Below are positions 1-7,777 of a DNA stretch of 9,503 nt, one piece after another. How positions within the stretch are numbered: position 1 is the first letter of the stretch; every line of letters begins with the position of its first letter. The position numbers and the translations under genes were made by a program. The stretch is from an uncultured Rickettsiales bacterium (GTDB taxonomy: Bacteria; Pseudomonadota; Alphaproteobacteria; UBA8366): positions 1 to 9,503 of the forward strand of contig CAJWTF010000145.1 in NCBI GenBank assembly GCA_913046825.1. The letters are read 5' to 3'. A model generated the notes under the pieces. The model did not search any database. It had not been told where the DNA came from and worked only from the letters and a program-made list of their open reading frames with translations.

Positions 1-1569
1 CCCATCATGCATGCGTTAAAGGACCATCCGGATCTCGCCTATGTCATGGGCATGCAGGAATCCGTCGTGGTCGCCATGGCGGATGGATTTTCGCGGGCGA
101 CGGGTCAACTCGTCGCCTGTAATGTCCACGTGGCGCCCGGCTTAGGTAATGCCATGGGCGCGCTCTACAATTGCAAATTCACGGGCACACCGCTCATCAT
201 CACGGCAGGTCAGCAAGAGCTGGGTCACGGGCTGACCGAACCCTTGCTTTATGACCCCTTGGTCCCGATGGCGGAGCCACTGGTGAAATGGGCGACGGAA
301 ATAACGCGCCTCGAGGATATGCCACGCATCGTTCGCCGCGCTGCCAAGATAGCGATGACACCGCCGATGGGCCCCGTCTTTATTTCCCTGCCGGGCGACA
401 TTTTGAACAACGAAGCCGGCATCGATCTGAGCACGAGCACACGCATCGACACTCGCAATCGGCCCTCTGACGATGCGCTCGCGGGTCTCGCGGAGCGCAT
501 TTTGCGCGCGGACAACCCGGTGATGGTCTGCGGCAACGAGGTCGTGACCAGCGACGCCTTGGCTGAGGCAGGAGAATTCGCAGAAGCATTGGGCGCCACC
601 GTCTATCAGCAAACAATCCCGTTCGGCTCACATTTTCCCTCTGAGCACCCTTGTTTCATCGGTGCATTGTCCCGCAATCAAAAGCAGGTCCGCGGTGTCC
701 TTGAGCCGTTCGACTTGATGATCGTGGTCGGCGGAGATGTCCTCAGAATGTCGGTCTGGGATGAAGTCGATCCGATGCCGGATAACCTGCCGATCATCCA
801 AATCGGCCTCAACGATTGGGAAATGGGCAAGAACTACGCAACCGAGATGGCGATCGGAAGCGATGTCCGAGAGACGCTCAGGGCACTGACACCCATCATG
901 AAAGAGAAAGGCGGATCGGCCCTCTCTAATGCGGCGACGAAGCGCATAGCCGCACTTTCCGTCAAGAATTGGACGGCAAATCGCGCAAAATTGATCGAGA
1001 AGATTAAGACCGAAGATACCGACTCACCGATCAGTCCGGATTGGCTGATGCTGCAAATACACGAGGCCTTGCCGGAGAACGGGATCGTCGTCAACGAAGG
1101 GGTGACCGCGAGCCGTTATTTGAACGACATCCATCCCTATCGCGAGCGTCACGATTTTCACGGTCTCGCCAGCGGCGGGATCGGTTGGGGGATCGCGGCG
1201 GCGGTCGGCGTGCAACTCGCGCATCCGGATCGAACCGTCTGCGCGATCATCGGCGACGGCAGCTCAATGTACAGTATTCAAGCGCTCTGGAGTGCGGCCA
1301 ACCAGAAACTGCCGATGACTTATGTGATCGTGAACAACGGCGGTTATCGCATCATCAAGCAGCGGCTGCTGTCCTTCCATCAGAACGATCAGTTTGTCGG
1401 CATGGACTTCAAGGATCCCGAAGTGAACTTCGCCGACCTTGCAAAATCGATGGGCGTGGAATCGGAGCGCGTCAGCGACCCGGCGAATTTACGTGCCGCC
1501 CTGGATCGCGCTTTGGCCAACAAAAGCGGCCCCAACCTGGTGGAGGTGATTTGCGAAGGCTCCGTCTAA
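1..1569 (+). CDS. ThDP-dependent decarboxylase/acetolactate synthase-family enzyme (5' partial)
   Basis: Large thiamine-diphosphate enzyme of the benzoylformate decarboxylase/acetolactate synthase superfamily, probably cytosolic. The first ATG is at 7, but codons 1-6 (Pro-Ile) continue a family pattern of the type NPG..E.PI, so the true start lies upstream and about 25-30 residues are missing. Numbering from that Met: the ThDP-activating Glu is E18 in 'GMQES'; 'NVHVAPG' (H41) matches the active-site His loop of benzoylformate decarboxylase; a central domain spans about 155-300; the C-terminal ThDP/Mg2+ motif is GDGS (416-419) to NN (443-444). The second active-site His of benzoylformate decarboxylase, in its 'FRYHQYDP' segment, is not kept (here 'LRMSVWDEVDP', 246-256), so the substrate is probably not benzoylformate. 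It ends in TAA. The next gene follows after 75 nt. Family is firm; substrate is unknown. Confidence 0.93.
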   Translation, partial: PIMHALKDHPDLAYVMGMQESVVVAMADGFSRATGQLVACNVHVAPGLGNAMGALYNCKFTGTPLIITAGQQELGHGLTEPLLYDPLVPMAEPLVKWATEITRLEDMPRIVRRAAKIAMTPPMGPVFISLPGDILNNEAGIDLSTSTRIDTRNRPSDDALAGLAERILRADNPVMVCGNEVVTSDALAEAGEFAEALGATVYQQTIPFGSHFPSEHPCFIGALSRNQKQVRGVLEPFDLMIVVGGDVLRMSVWDEVDPMPDNLPIIQIGLNDWEMGKNYATEMAIGSDVRETLRALTPIMKEKGGSALSNAATKRIAALSVKNWTANRAKLIEKIKTEDTDSPISPDWLMLQIHEALPENGIVVNEGVTASRYLNDIHPYRERHDFHGLASGGIGWGIAAAVGVQLAHPDRTVCAIIGDGSSMYSIQALWSAANQKLPMTYVIVNNGGYRIIKQRLLSFHQNDQFVGMDFKDPEVNFADLAKSMGVESERVSDPANLRAALDRALANKSGPNLVEVICEGSV

Positions 1570-1644
1570 CGACCGAGAATTGGGTTGCGCAAAACCCGCG
1601 TAGCCTTAAATCTCTACAGATTGAACAATAAGGGGCAGTTGCGA

Positions 1645-1929
1645 ATGGATTTCGCTGCGTTTCAGGCATCTGTGGAAGAAGAGACACCCCCCGTCAAAGC
1701 AGGTTTAGCCTTGCTCGCCCTTTGGCATGCCGCGAAGGGAGACTGGGAGACCGCGCATGTCACCGCGCTAGAGGATAAGACTATGTCCGGCGCCTGGGTG
1801 CATGCTTATCTCCACCGCGTCGAAGGCGATCTGTCGAATGCCGGCTATTGGTACCTCAAAGCCGGACGCCCTGAAGCCTCCAGTTCCCTGCGAGCGGAAT
1901 GGAATGAAATCGCGAAGGCTCTGCTCTAA
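1645..1929 (+). CDS. Conserved hypothetical protein, 94 aa
   Basis: Small soluble protein with no signal peptide or membrane segment. The ATG at 1645 is preferred to the upstream in-frame TTG (1585) because AAGGGG (1630-1635) sits 9 nt before it and the TTG overlaps untranslated-looking sequence. The motif 'GAWVHAYLHR..GDLSNAGYWY' and the closing 'AEWNEIAKALL' resemble a short protein I recall as common, but without assigned function, in Alphaproteobacteria. The Trp/Tyr/Leu-rich helical pattern ('LALLALWHAAKGDW', then 'AHV') could be a degenerate TPR-like helix pair, which is inference only. The dtd start lies 15 nt downstream, so the two are probably co-transcribed. Confidence 0.8.
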   Translation: MDFAAFQASVEEETPPVKAGLALLALWHAAKGDWETAHVTALEDKTMSGAWVHAYLHRVEGDLSNAGYWYLKAGRPEASSSLRAEWNEIAKALL

Positions 1930-1944
1930 AGCATCCGGCAAACA

Positions 1945-2388
1945 ATGCGGGCACTTCTCCAGCGGGTTCGTACAGCAAGCGTCACGATCGAAGGTGTGAT
2001 CGTCGGCGAAATCGACCATGGCCTGTTGATCTTTGTCTGTGCCGTCCCGGGAGACGACGAAGCAACCACCAAATCCTTTGCGGCAAAGATCGCGAAAATC
2101 CGTATATTCCAAGACGACGACGGTCGTATGAACCGATCCCTTCGGGATATCGGCGGCAAAGCGTTGATCGTTAGCCAATTCACCTTGGCCGCCGATACCA
2201 GCCGAGGAAATCGGCCCGGGTTTTCCGGGGCGGCGCCACCCGATATTGCGCGGGAGCTTTACGAATACTTCTGCGCTTGTTTGAAAGACGATGGTATCCC
2301 CGTCGAAACCGGCCGTTTCGGAGCCGTTATGGCGGTGGAACTGATTAATGACGGACCGGTCACCATCTGGCTGGACAGCGAGGTCTGA
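1945..2388 (+). CDS. dtd: D-aminoacyl-tRNA deacylase (DTD)
   Basis: Hydrolyses D-amino acids (and glycine mischarged on tRNA-Ala) from tRNA in the cytoplasm, a chirality proofreading step in translation. At 147 residues it matches the usual length of about 145. It opens with the canonical '[17 protein letters not shown]'. It carries the first active-site motif SQFTLAADT (77-85), then the '[11 protein letters not shown]' segment (88-99). The second motif is NDGPVT (135-140), whose Gly-Pro forms the family's cross-subunit cis-proline lid over the substrate pocket. All key residues appear intact, so the protein should work. It starts 15 nt after the preceding gene without a strong Shine-Dalgarno sequence, which suggests translational coupling. 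Confidence 0.96.
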   Translation: MRALLQRVRTASVTIEGVIVGEIDHGLLIFVCAVPGDDEATTKSFAAKIAKIRIFQDDDGRMNRSLRDIGGKALIVSQFTLAADTSRGNRPGFSGAAPPDIARELYEYFCACLKDDGIPVETGRFGAVMAVELINDGPVTIWLDSEV

Positions 2389-2614
2389 ATAGCGCGCGGT
2401 GCAAGCTATGTTAAGCACGCACTCAAGCCAAATGACGAAGTCAGCTCCAGCGGCCGGGTGCGGGTTTAGGAGTTGGCCCTCATCGGTATCCTCATAAGAA
2501 TGCCGCATCCCCCTGTCCTGGAACGGTGCATCTGGGTTAAAGTGAGTACGGAGGAATAACGCGCGATATTAGCCAATACCTTCGAGGCGGCACTCGACGC
2601 GATACCGGGATAAA

Positions 2615-2620
2615 GAGGGA
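2615..2620 (+). promoter_or_regulatory. Ribosome binding site deciding a TTG start
   Basis: GAGGGA lies 6 nt before TTG at 2627. The frame is closed upstream by TAG (2570-2572) with no ATG or GTG between, and the next in-frame Met (residue 45) lies inside a conserved segment, so this TTG is the best start for the GGT-like gene. Confidence 0.65.
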
Positions 2621-2626
2621 CTCATC

Positions 2627-4237
2627 TTGACACATGGCATTATTTGCGCCGCCCAGCCGGAAGCGGCCGAGGCAGGCGCACTCGCACTGAAAAACGGTGG
2701 CAACGCAGTCGATGCTGCGATTGCTTGCGCACTCGCCCAAGGCGTCATCGACCCGCTGATGTGCGGGTTGGGGGGCGTCGGCAGCGCGGTGGTTCATGAC
2801 GCTAAATCGGGCAAGACCGAGAACATAAACTTCTTGGGCGTCGCACCTGCGGCGGCGCGCGACGATATGTGGGTGGACGCAATCGAAGGCGAGACTGCCG
2901 ACGCGTTCGGATTCATGCTACGCGATAAAATAAACGCGATCGGCCATCAAGCAGTCATGGTACCGGGAAACCTGAAAGGCTATCACACGCTGCTTAGCGA
3001 TTACGGCAGTATGGATTGGTCGGATATCAGCCGCAGCGCCATTGCCTTGGCCGACGGCGGTTGGATCGTCCGCCCTCATGTCTATTCCTACGCAATGCAG
3101 GACGAAGAAGCGCAAGGCCGCATCCACAATTCAGATATCCTTGGTTACACATCCGAAGGTCGTGCGCTGTATTTCGGCTCGGACGGACACATCAAAAAAC
3201 CCGGCAATCTCGTCCGCAATCCGCAACTGGGGTATTTGCTCAAGACAATCGCGTCGGAAGGCATTGATGTCTTTTATAAAGGCGACATCGCGGGGCGCAT
3301 CGCGGACGATATGCACGCCAAGGGTGGCCTCATTACGCGCGAAGACCTCGCTGCCTATGAAGTTGTCCGATCACCCGCACTGTCCGGCAGTTATCGCGGG
3401 CTTCGGATCGCCACCAACGTCCCGGGCGGGTCTGGCGTACAAGTTATCGAAGCACTGAATATCTTAGAGCATTTCGACCTGACTGCCCTCGGACACAACA
3501 CGCCGGAGTACATTCGCACCCTGGTCGAGGCCATCGCATACGCGTTCAACGACAAGCGCAACAAGGTGGGTGATCCTGCTTTCGTCGATGTGCCACTCGA
3601 TCAACTCGTCGATAAGGACTACGCGAAATCCTTTGCCGATAAGATTACTGCCGGTGAGAAAGCATCCCTCGACAGAATGACACTGGCGGAATCCAAGGAT
3701 ACGACGCACGTCTGCACTCTCGATGAGCACGGCAACGCGGTCACGATGACCCACACGCTGGGAGCGCCCTCTGGTGTGATCGCACCTGGCACCGGCTTCA
3801 TCATGAACGGCTGCATGAGCATCTTCGACCCACGCCCCGGCAAAGCCATGTCGATTGCACCTGGGAAGTCATACACAAGCTCCATGTCCCCCGCGATTCT
3901 GTTCGACGGAGATAGCCCACACATCGTAATTGGTGCCCCGGGCGCGGCTTATATCCCACAAGCCATCGCCCAGGCAATCGTCAATGCGGTCGATTTCGGA
4001 ATGACGATGACGGAAGCGGTCGCAGCACCACGCATAGCCATAACCAAGAGCCAAACTGTCGAAGTAAGCAACCGCATCCCACAATACGTCACCGACGAGG
4101 TCAAGGCGATGGGCTACGGTCTGATCCGCAATTATCTGAGCTACGCCTTCGCCGGGGTTCATGGCATCAAGGTGACCAGCGATGGCTCGCAAGGCGGCGC
4201 CGACCCTGGTCGCGACGGCGTCGCGCTGGTCGTCTGA
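2627..4237 (+). CDS. Gamma-glutamyltransferase-like Ntn-hydrolase, cytoplasmic, atypical substrate site
   Basis: Member of the gamma-glutamyltranspeptidase family, 536 residues, made as a precursor that cleaves itself before a catalytic Thr. Visible hallmarks: 'QPEAAEAG..AL..GGNAVDAAIA' near the N-terminus (9-33), 'CGLGGVG' (46-52), 'VPGNLKGY' (112-119), 'DTTH' (358-361) with Thr359 as likely nucleophile and new N-terminus of the small subunit, 'SSMSPAI' (418-424) and 'GAPGAA' (436-441). There is no signal peptide, unlike secreted Ggt. Compared with E. coli Ggt from memory, Arg114 of 'FREMAP' is Leu70 here ('FLGVAP'), Asn411 is Gly379, and the 'NNQMDDF' segment is 'NGCMSIF' (394-400), losing Asp433. 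Classical glutathione hydrolysis therefore seems unlikely; an amide or other Ntn-hydrolase substrate (as for oxamate amidohydrolase HpxW) is possible. rsmI starts 12 nt after its stop. Confidence 0.9.
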   Translation: MTHGIICAAQPEAAEAGALALKNGGNAVDAAIACALAQGVIDPLMCGLGGVGSAVVHDAKSGKTENINFLGVAPAAARDDMWVDAIEGETADAFGFMLRDKINAIGHQAVMVPGNLKGYHTLLSDYGSMDWSDISRSAIALADGGWIVRPHVYSYAMQDEEAQGRIHNSDILGYTSEGRALYFGSDGHIKKPGNLVRNPQLGYLLKTIASEGIDVFYKGDIAGRIADDMHAKGGLITREDLAAYEVVRSPALSGSYRGLRIATNVPGGSGVQVIEALNILEHFDLTALGHNTPEYIRTLVEAIAYAFNDKRNKVGDPAFVDVPLDQLVDKDYAKSFADKITAGEKASLDRMTLAESKDTTHVCTLDEHGNAVTMTHTLGAPSGVIAPGTGFIMNGCMSIFDPRPGKAMSIAPGKSYTSSMSPAILFDGDSPHIVIGAPGAAYIPQAIAQAIVNAVDFGMTMTEAVAAPRIAITKSQTVEVSNRIPQYVTDEVKAMGYGLIRNYLSYAFAGVHGIKVTSDGSQGGADPGRDGVALVV

Positions 4238-4249
4238 TCGCGCTACCCC

Positions 4250-4981
4250 ATGGCACGCCCCGAACCTGGCCGTCTCATCGTCATACCAACCCCGATCGGC
4301 AACCTCGAGGACATGACCTATCGGGCCGTGCGCGTCCTGCAGGGACTGGACGCGCTGGCCTGCGAAGATACGCGCCACACGAGGCGCATCTTCGAGCGTT
4401 ATGGCATCGAGCGACCGCAAATTCTCTATTCCTGTCACGGCCATAACGAAAAAGGCGCGGTGCGCCGAACTCTATCATTACTCAATGACGGCTATGACGT
4501 GGGCCTTTGTAGTGACGCCGGTATGCCGGGCCTCGCCGACCCCGGCCAACTGGTCATCCAAGAGGCGCTCGAGGCCGGATACGAAGTGGACGTTCTTCCG
4601 GGACCCAGCGCCGTAACGACCGCTTTGCTGGCCGCGGGCGTTAAGGCAGCGCAATTCGCTTTTCTCGGCTTTCTGCCGCAACGCCGAGCGCGACGGCGAC
4701 GCGCCCTGGAACTCTATCTCGAGAGCGATACCGCTTTGGTCATTTTTGAGAGCCCGCGCCGGGTCGGAAAATTGATGGCGGAAGCTGCTGAGATCTTTGG
4801 CGAACGCCGGGGTGCTGTCTGTCTTGAGTTGACCAAGAAATTTCAGCGGGTCGAGCGCGGCATTTTGGCGGAGCTGGCCAACGAATTCGCCGAAGCGGAT
4901 CCGCGCGGCGAGGCAGTCATCGTTATCGGTGGTGCCAATACTGCCCCGGCACCCGAAAGAGACTTAGGCCGCCTCGCCTAA
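4250..4981 (+). CDS. rsmI: 16S rRNA (cytidine(1402)-2'-O)-methyltransferase RsmI, short C-terminus
   Basis: Uses S-adenosylmethionine to 2'-O-methylate C1402 of 16S rRNA in the ribosomal P site, acting on the small subunit. Family motifs in order: 'VIPTPIGNLEDMT' (11-23), 'CEDTRHT' (38-44), 'HGHNE' (63-67), 'CSDAGMPGLADPG' (87-99; usually SDAGTP, so Met replaces Thr), 'LPGPSAVTTAL' (116-126), 'FLGFLPQR' (138-145), 'FESPRR' (166-171), 'ELTK' (193-196) and 'RGEAVIVIGG' (219-228). At 243 residues it is about 40 shorter than E. coli RsmI. It stops at 'RDLGRLA', about where the C-terminal helical domain should begin. The tetrapyrrole-methylase catalytic core is complete. The start lies 12 nt after the GGT-like gene without a clear Shine-Dalgarno, suggesting coupling. 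It converges on the antiporter gene with 2 nt between stops. Confidence 0.94.
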   Translation: MARPEPGRLIVIPTPIGNLEDMTYRAVRVLQGLDALACEDTRHTRRIFERYGIERPQILYSCHGHNEKGAVRRTLSLLNDGYDVGLCSDAGMPGLADPGQLVIQEALEAGYEVDVLPGPSAVTTALLAAGVKAAQFAFLGFLPQRRARRRRALELYLESDTALVIFESPRRVGKLMAEAAEIFGERRGAVCLELTKKFQRVERGILAELANEFAEADPRGEAVIVIGGANTAPAPERDLGRLA

Positions 4982-4983
4982 CC

Positions 4984-6090
4984 TCACTCCCACTCCGCGG
5001 CTCTGTCATGTAACAGGATTGCCGGCAAAAAGGCGCTGGCGACGACAATCAACAAACAGACCGCGTAGAGATCTTCCGTCAAAACACCAACCTTTAGGCC
5101 GACGGTCGCAGTGATGATCCCGAAACTTAGCCGATAATTGAACAACAACCCCGCGACGCGGCCCGAACTTTTAAACAAATACCGAGCTGGTAGCGCCGCG
5201 CCTACATATTTCAGCCCGCAGGCGACGACCAGCAACAGTAATGCTGTCCAAACAAGGTCGATTGTTAGCAATCGAATATCGAGCTGCATACCCGCATAAA
5301 GGAAGAACGCGGGAGCCAGAAAACTGAAGACGATACCCTTCAGTTTCTGTTCCAGTTCCTCATGCTCGTCAACGATCTCCGACATAACAATCCCAAGGGC
5401 GAAGGCGATGACGGCCGGATGAATACCACCGATTTTCTCAGCCATGAACCCCATCGCAAGCAACAAGACAAGAAGGAAGCGCAGCTCAAATTCGACGAGC
5501 GAACCGCGATAGCGTCGAAAGATCCATTTCCCGAAACGCGGCAGGCCAATAATCATTGGCACCGCGACCAGCAAGAAGATTGCCGTTCCCCAGCCGACAT
5601 CCCCCATCAAGATGGCGAGGAAAACCATACTTAGAACATCGACGACCGATGCTGCGGCGACAAGGATTTGTCCATGCTCGGTATGTAAGGTGCCGCGTTC
5701 CCGCAAGGCGTTATAGACCAGGGCCAACGAAGTTGTCGAAAGACCGATCGCCAGGAGGCCCGCCGTCAACGGCGCAAGCCCCAAGATGAAATACGCGACG
5801 CAAAAGACACCCGCGAGAGGCAACAAAAGCGCGGAGACGCCTATCGCAATACTGGCCCGCCACGTGCCGCGCAATCGTTCTACATCGACTTCGAAGCCGA
5901 CCATGAACATCAAACCGAGCATGCCGAGGTTGGACAGGAACCGCAGCCAATCCAACTGCGCAATATCGACGAAGAAGAAGGCCAATCCGATACCGGCGAG
6001 AATTTCGAGAATAGCGCTCGACACCCGCAATTCGAAGGCTATAACCGCCGCGGTCACCATGACGATGGCAACTATCAACGATTCATCCAT
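4984..6090 (-). CDS. CPA2-type cation/proton antiporter (Na+/H+ or K+/H+ exchanger family)
   Basis: Inner-membrane secondary transporter, 368 residues, almost wholly hydrophobic with about 12-13 predicted membrane spans and no C-terminal RCK/TrkA-N domain. Family signs: 'FMVGFEVDVERLRG' (62-75), like the GLE.D...L loop of CPA2 proteins; 'LSTTSLALV' (117-125), the unwound TM4 region; 'AAASVVDVLSM' (145-155) at the ion-binding TM5, with Asp151 but Val where electrogenic members have a second Asp; and 'GLKYVGAAL' (292-300), whose Lys294 matches the conserved TM10 Lys. A single Asp suggests electroneutral exchange or a Kef-like mode (inference). The ATG has GGAG 7 nt upstream. It lies 20 nt after the MFS gene, so it is probably the second gene of that operon. 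The exchanged ion cannot be told from sequence. Confidence 0.87.
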   Translation of the reverse strand: MDESLIVAIVMVTAAVIAFELRVSSAILEILAGIGLAFFFVDIAQLDWLRFLSNLGMLGLMFMVGFEVDVERLRGTWRASIAIGVSALLLPLAGVFCVAYFILGLAPLTAGLLAIGLSTTSLALVYNALRERGTLHTEHGQILVAAASVVDVLSMVFLAILMGDVGWGTAIFLLVAVPMIIGLPRFGKWIFRRYRGSLVEFELRFLLVLLLAMGFMAEKIGGIHPAVIAFALGIVMSEIVDEHEELEQKLKGIVFSFLAPAFFLYAGMQLDIRLLTIDLVWTALLLLVVACGLKYVGAALPARYLFKSSGRVAGLLFNYRLSFGIITATVGLKVGVLTEDLYAVCLLIVVASAFLPAILLHDRAAEWE

Positions 6091-6110
6091 CTAGAGACTC
6101 CAATTCAACC

Positions 6111-7631
6111 CTATTCGGCTTTTGTTGGTGTTCGTAAAAGAAAGACCAGCGGCATGGCGACGAACGCCACTGCCACTAGAAAAACGAATGCATTCAAATA
6201 GGCGACCATTTCCGCCTGCGCCAGTACCAATTTTTGCAATGCAGCGATCCCTGAAATCGAGTCGAGATTCCAGCTCGACGGCGTTCTCAAAACGTCCAAT
6301 CCCTCGGTGAAGATGTTAATATGGTTTCGCATTTCGATGTAATTGATCTGCGACGACCGCACCAATATGGCGACAATTACCGATGTTCCCATACTGGCCC
6401 CGATCGACCGGACCAACGCAAAGAGGGCCGCTCCCTCGACACGAAAACTTTGCGGCAAGGTCGAGAAGGTCACCGTCGTCAACGATACCCACATCATGCC
6501 CATGCCGTAGCCGTTGATAATGGTGACCCAGACAATAGTGTCGATCTGGACCTGATCCGTCCATTGGGTCATCGCGATACTACTGAATCCAACGCAACAT
6601 AGGCCAAGGAGGATCAAATATTTAGCAGGCAGCCGGTCCGCCAAGGTGCCGCCCATCAACATGGCGATCATCGTCCCGATCCCCCGCACGGACACGATCC
6701 ATCCCGCAGACAGAACCGGATAATCCTGAACGTTCTGCAGGAATAGCGGCAAAATAAAAAGGCTCGAGAAGACCGCAATGCCGAACATGAAGATCAGGCT
6801 CAAACCGACAACGAAATTTCGATCCTTGAAAATAGAAAGGTTTATATATGGCCTTGGATGGGTCAGGCTGTGGACGACGAAAATATATATCGCAACAATG
6901 GCGATGGCCGCTTCTATCAGAATTTCCGTCGAATTGAACCAATCGAGACGTTCGCCCCGATCCAGCATCAATTGCAGAAATGAAACGCCGATCACTAAAC
7001 TGGTGACACCGATCCAATCCAGGCCTTGCTTTCGCGTCTCCGCTTCTGGAAGCGTGATGAGTATCGCGACGAAAGCGGCAATGCCGAGCGGAATATTGAG
7101 CGAAAACAGATAGCGCCACCCGTAATATTCGGTCAGCAGCGCACCCAAGGTCGGCCCGACGACGGGCCCCAGGATCATCCCGAGTGACCAAATACTCATC
7201 GCAAAACCGTGAAGACGCCGGGGATATGTATCCAGCATGATGGCCTGCGAGACCGGGAGCAACGGCGCGCTCATGAAGCCTTGCAGAATGCGGTAGAAGA
7301 CGAGCTCCTCAAGGCTCCCGGCAAGCGCGCACATCGCGGACGTGATGGTAAATCCAGCGATCGAGCCTAGGAAGACCTTGCGCCGCCCGAACCGACCGCT
7401 GAGCCATCCTGTCAGCACTGTCCCGACCGCTGTCGCCACGACGAACGCAGTGATGATCCATCCCACTTGATCCGGTCGCGCGGCGAGATTGCCCTGAATA
7501 TTGGGCAGCGCAACATAGGCCGTACTCATGTTCACCGAATGCAGCAGCGAAGCCATCAACACCGGGACGGTAATGATAATGCGTTCCGCGGTCGAAAACG
7601 GACCGCTCGCCGATTTATGCAGCGTATGCAA
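6111..7631 (-). CDS. DHA2-family (EmrB/QacA-type) multidrug efflux MFS transporter
   Basis: Proton-driven efflux pump of the 14-span major facilitator branch, 506 residues, inner membrane. Close to EmrB along its length: motif A 'GWLSGRFGRRKVFL' (75-88); the TM4 region 'FYRILQGFMSAPLLPVSQ' (112-129); motif C 'LGPVVGPTLGALLTEYYGW' (154-172); then 'LQLMLDRGERLDWF', nearly as in EmrB; and a late 'RSIGASMGTSV' segment. Odd point: the TM1 motif normally 'LD.TI.NVALP' reads 'VNMSTAYVALP', so the conserved acidic residue is Asn34. The start is TTG at 7631 with AGAAGGG 7 nt upstream; no ATG lies near. The stop is TAG. No EmrA-type adaptor or outer-membrane channel is seen in the window. First gene of a likely operon with the antiporter. 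Substrate unknown. Confidence 0.92.
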   Translation of the reverse strand: MHTLHKSASGPFSTAERIIITVPVLMASLLHSVNMSTAYVALPNIQGNLAARPDQVGWIITAFVVATAVGTVLTGWLSGRFGRRKVFLGSIAGFTITSAMCALAGSLEELVFYRILQGFMSAPLLPVSQAIMLDTYPRRLHGFAMSIWSLGMILGPVVGPTLGALLTEYYGWRYLFSLNIPLGIAAFVAILITLPEAETRKQGLDWIGVTSLVIGVSFLQLMLDRGERLDWFNSTEILIEAAIAIVAIYIFVVHSLTHPRPYINLSIFKDRNFVVGLSLIFMFGIAVFSSLFILPLFLQNVQDYPVLSAGWIVSVRGIGTMIAMLMGGTLADRLPAKYLILLGLCCVGFSSIAMTQWTDQVQIDTIVWVTIINGYGMGMMWVSLTTVTFSTLPQSFRVEGAALFALVRSIGASMGTSVIVAILVRSSQINYIEMRNHINIFTEGLDVLRTPSSWNLDSISGIAALQKLVLAQAEMVAYLNAFVFLVAVAFVAMPLVFLLRTPTKAE

Positions 7632-7638
7632 TAACTAA

Positions 7639-7645
7639 CCCTTCT
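7639..7645 (-). promoter_or_regulatory. Ribosome binding site deciding the TTG start of the MFS gene
   Basis: On the minus strand AGAAGGG lies 7 nt before TTG (7631-7629). The next Met is residue 26, already at the first membrane span, so the TTG is the better start. Confidence 0.6.
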
Positions 7646-7670
7646 GGCGAATGGGAACGTGTCAGACTAA

Positions 7671-7683
7671 GATAATTAACATC
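7671..7683. repeat. Imperfect direct repeat, copy 1
   Basis: GATAATTAACATC, matching copy 2 (7745-7757) at 11 of 13 positions. It lies about 40 nt upstream of the MFS start, in the spacer between the MFS gene and the ABC remnant. It may be an operator half-site, or chance in AT-rich DNA. Confidence 0.3.
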
Positions 7684-7744
7684 GCATCTTACGTGGAGTA
7701 GCGAAAATTCGGGTTCTTCTCTCACAACCAAGCCGATGCCGTCC

Positions 7745-7757
7745 GATGATTAACGTC
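7745..7757. repeat. Imperfect direct repeat, copy 2
   Basis: GATGATTAACGTC, 74 nt start-to-start from copy 1 and 20 nt before the ABC remnant ATG. The two share GAT.ATTAAC.TC. Confidence 0.3.
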
Positions 7758-7777
7758 TTTGGCACTGTCATTTAGTT

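Noticed and set aside
1582..1597. Hairpin (GGGTT, 6-nt loop, AACCC) after the ThDP gene as a terminator
   Set aside because: Only 5 bp and no T-run follows; not enough for a rho-independent terminator.
1041..1631. Plus-strand open frame of 196 codons
   Set aside because: Arg-rich alternative frame within the ThDP enzyme gene.
1768..2508. Minus-strand open frame of 246 codons
   Set aside because: Antisense to the end of the 94-residue gene and all of dtd, which is firmly identified; its composition is that of a shadow frame.
2389..2626. Possible small gene or RNA between dtd and the GGT-like gene
   Set aside because: A GGAGG-like site near 2550 is not followed by a usable start in any frame, and I see no strong hairpin or family RNA.
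2627..2632. Perfect TTGACA, possible -35 box
   Set aside because: It coincides with the first two codons of the GGT-like gene and no -10-like hexamer lies 16-18 nt downstream.
3869..4444. Minus-strand open frame of 191 codons
   Set aside because: Antisense to the GGT-like gene and rsmI, both well supported; no recognisable domain.
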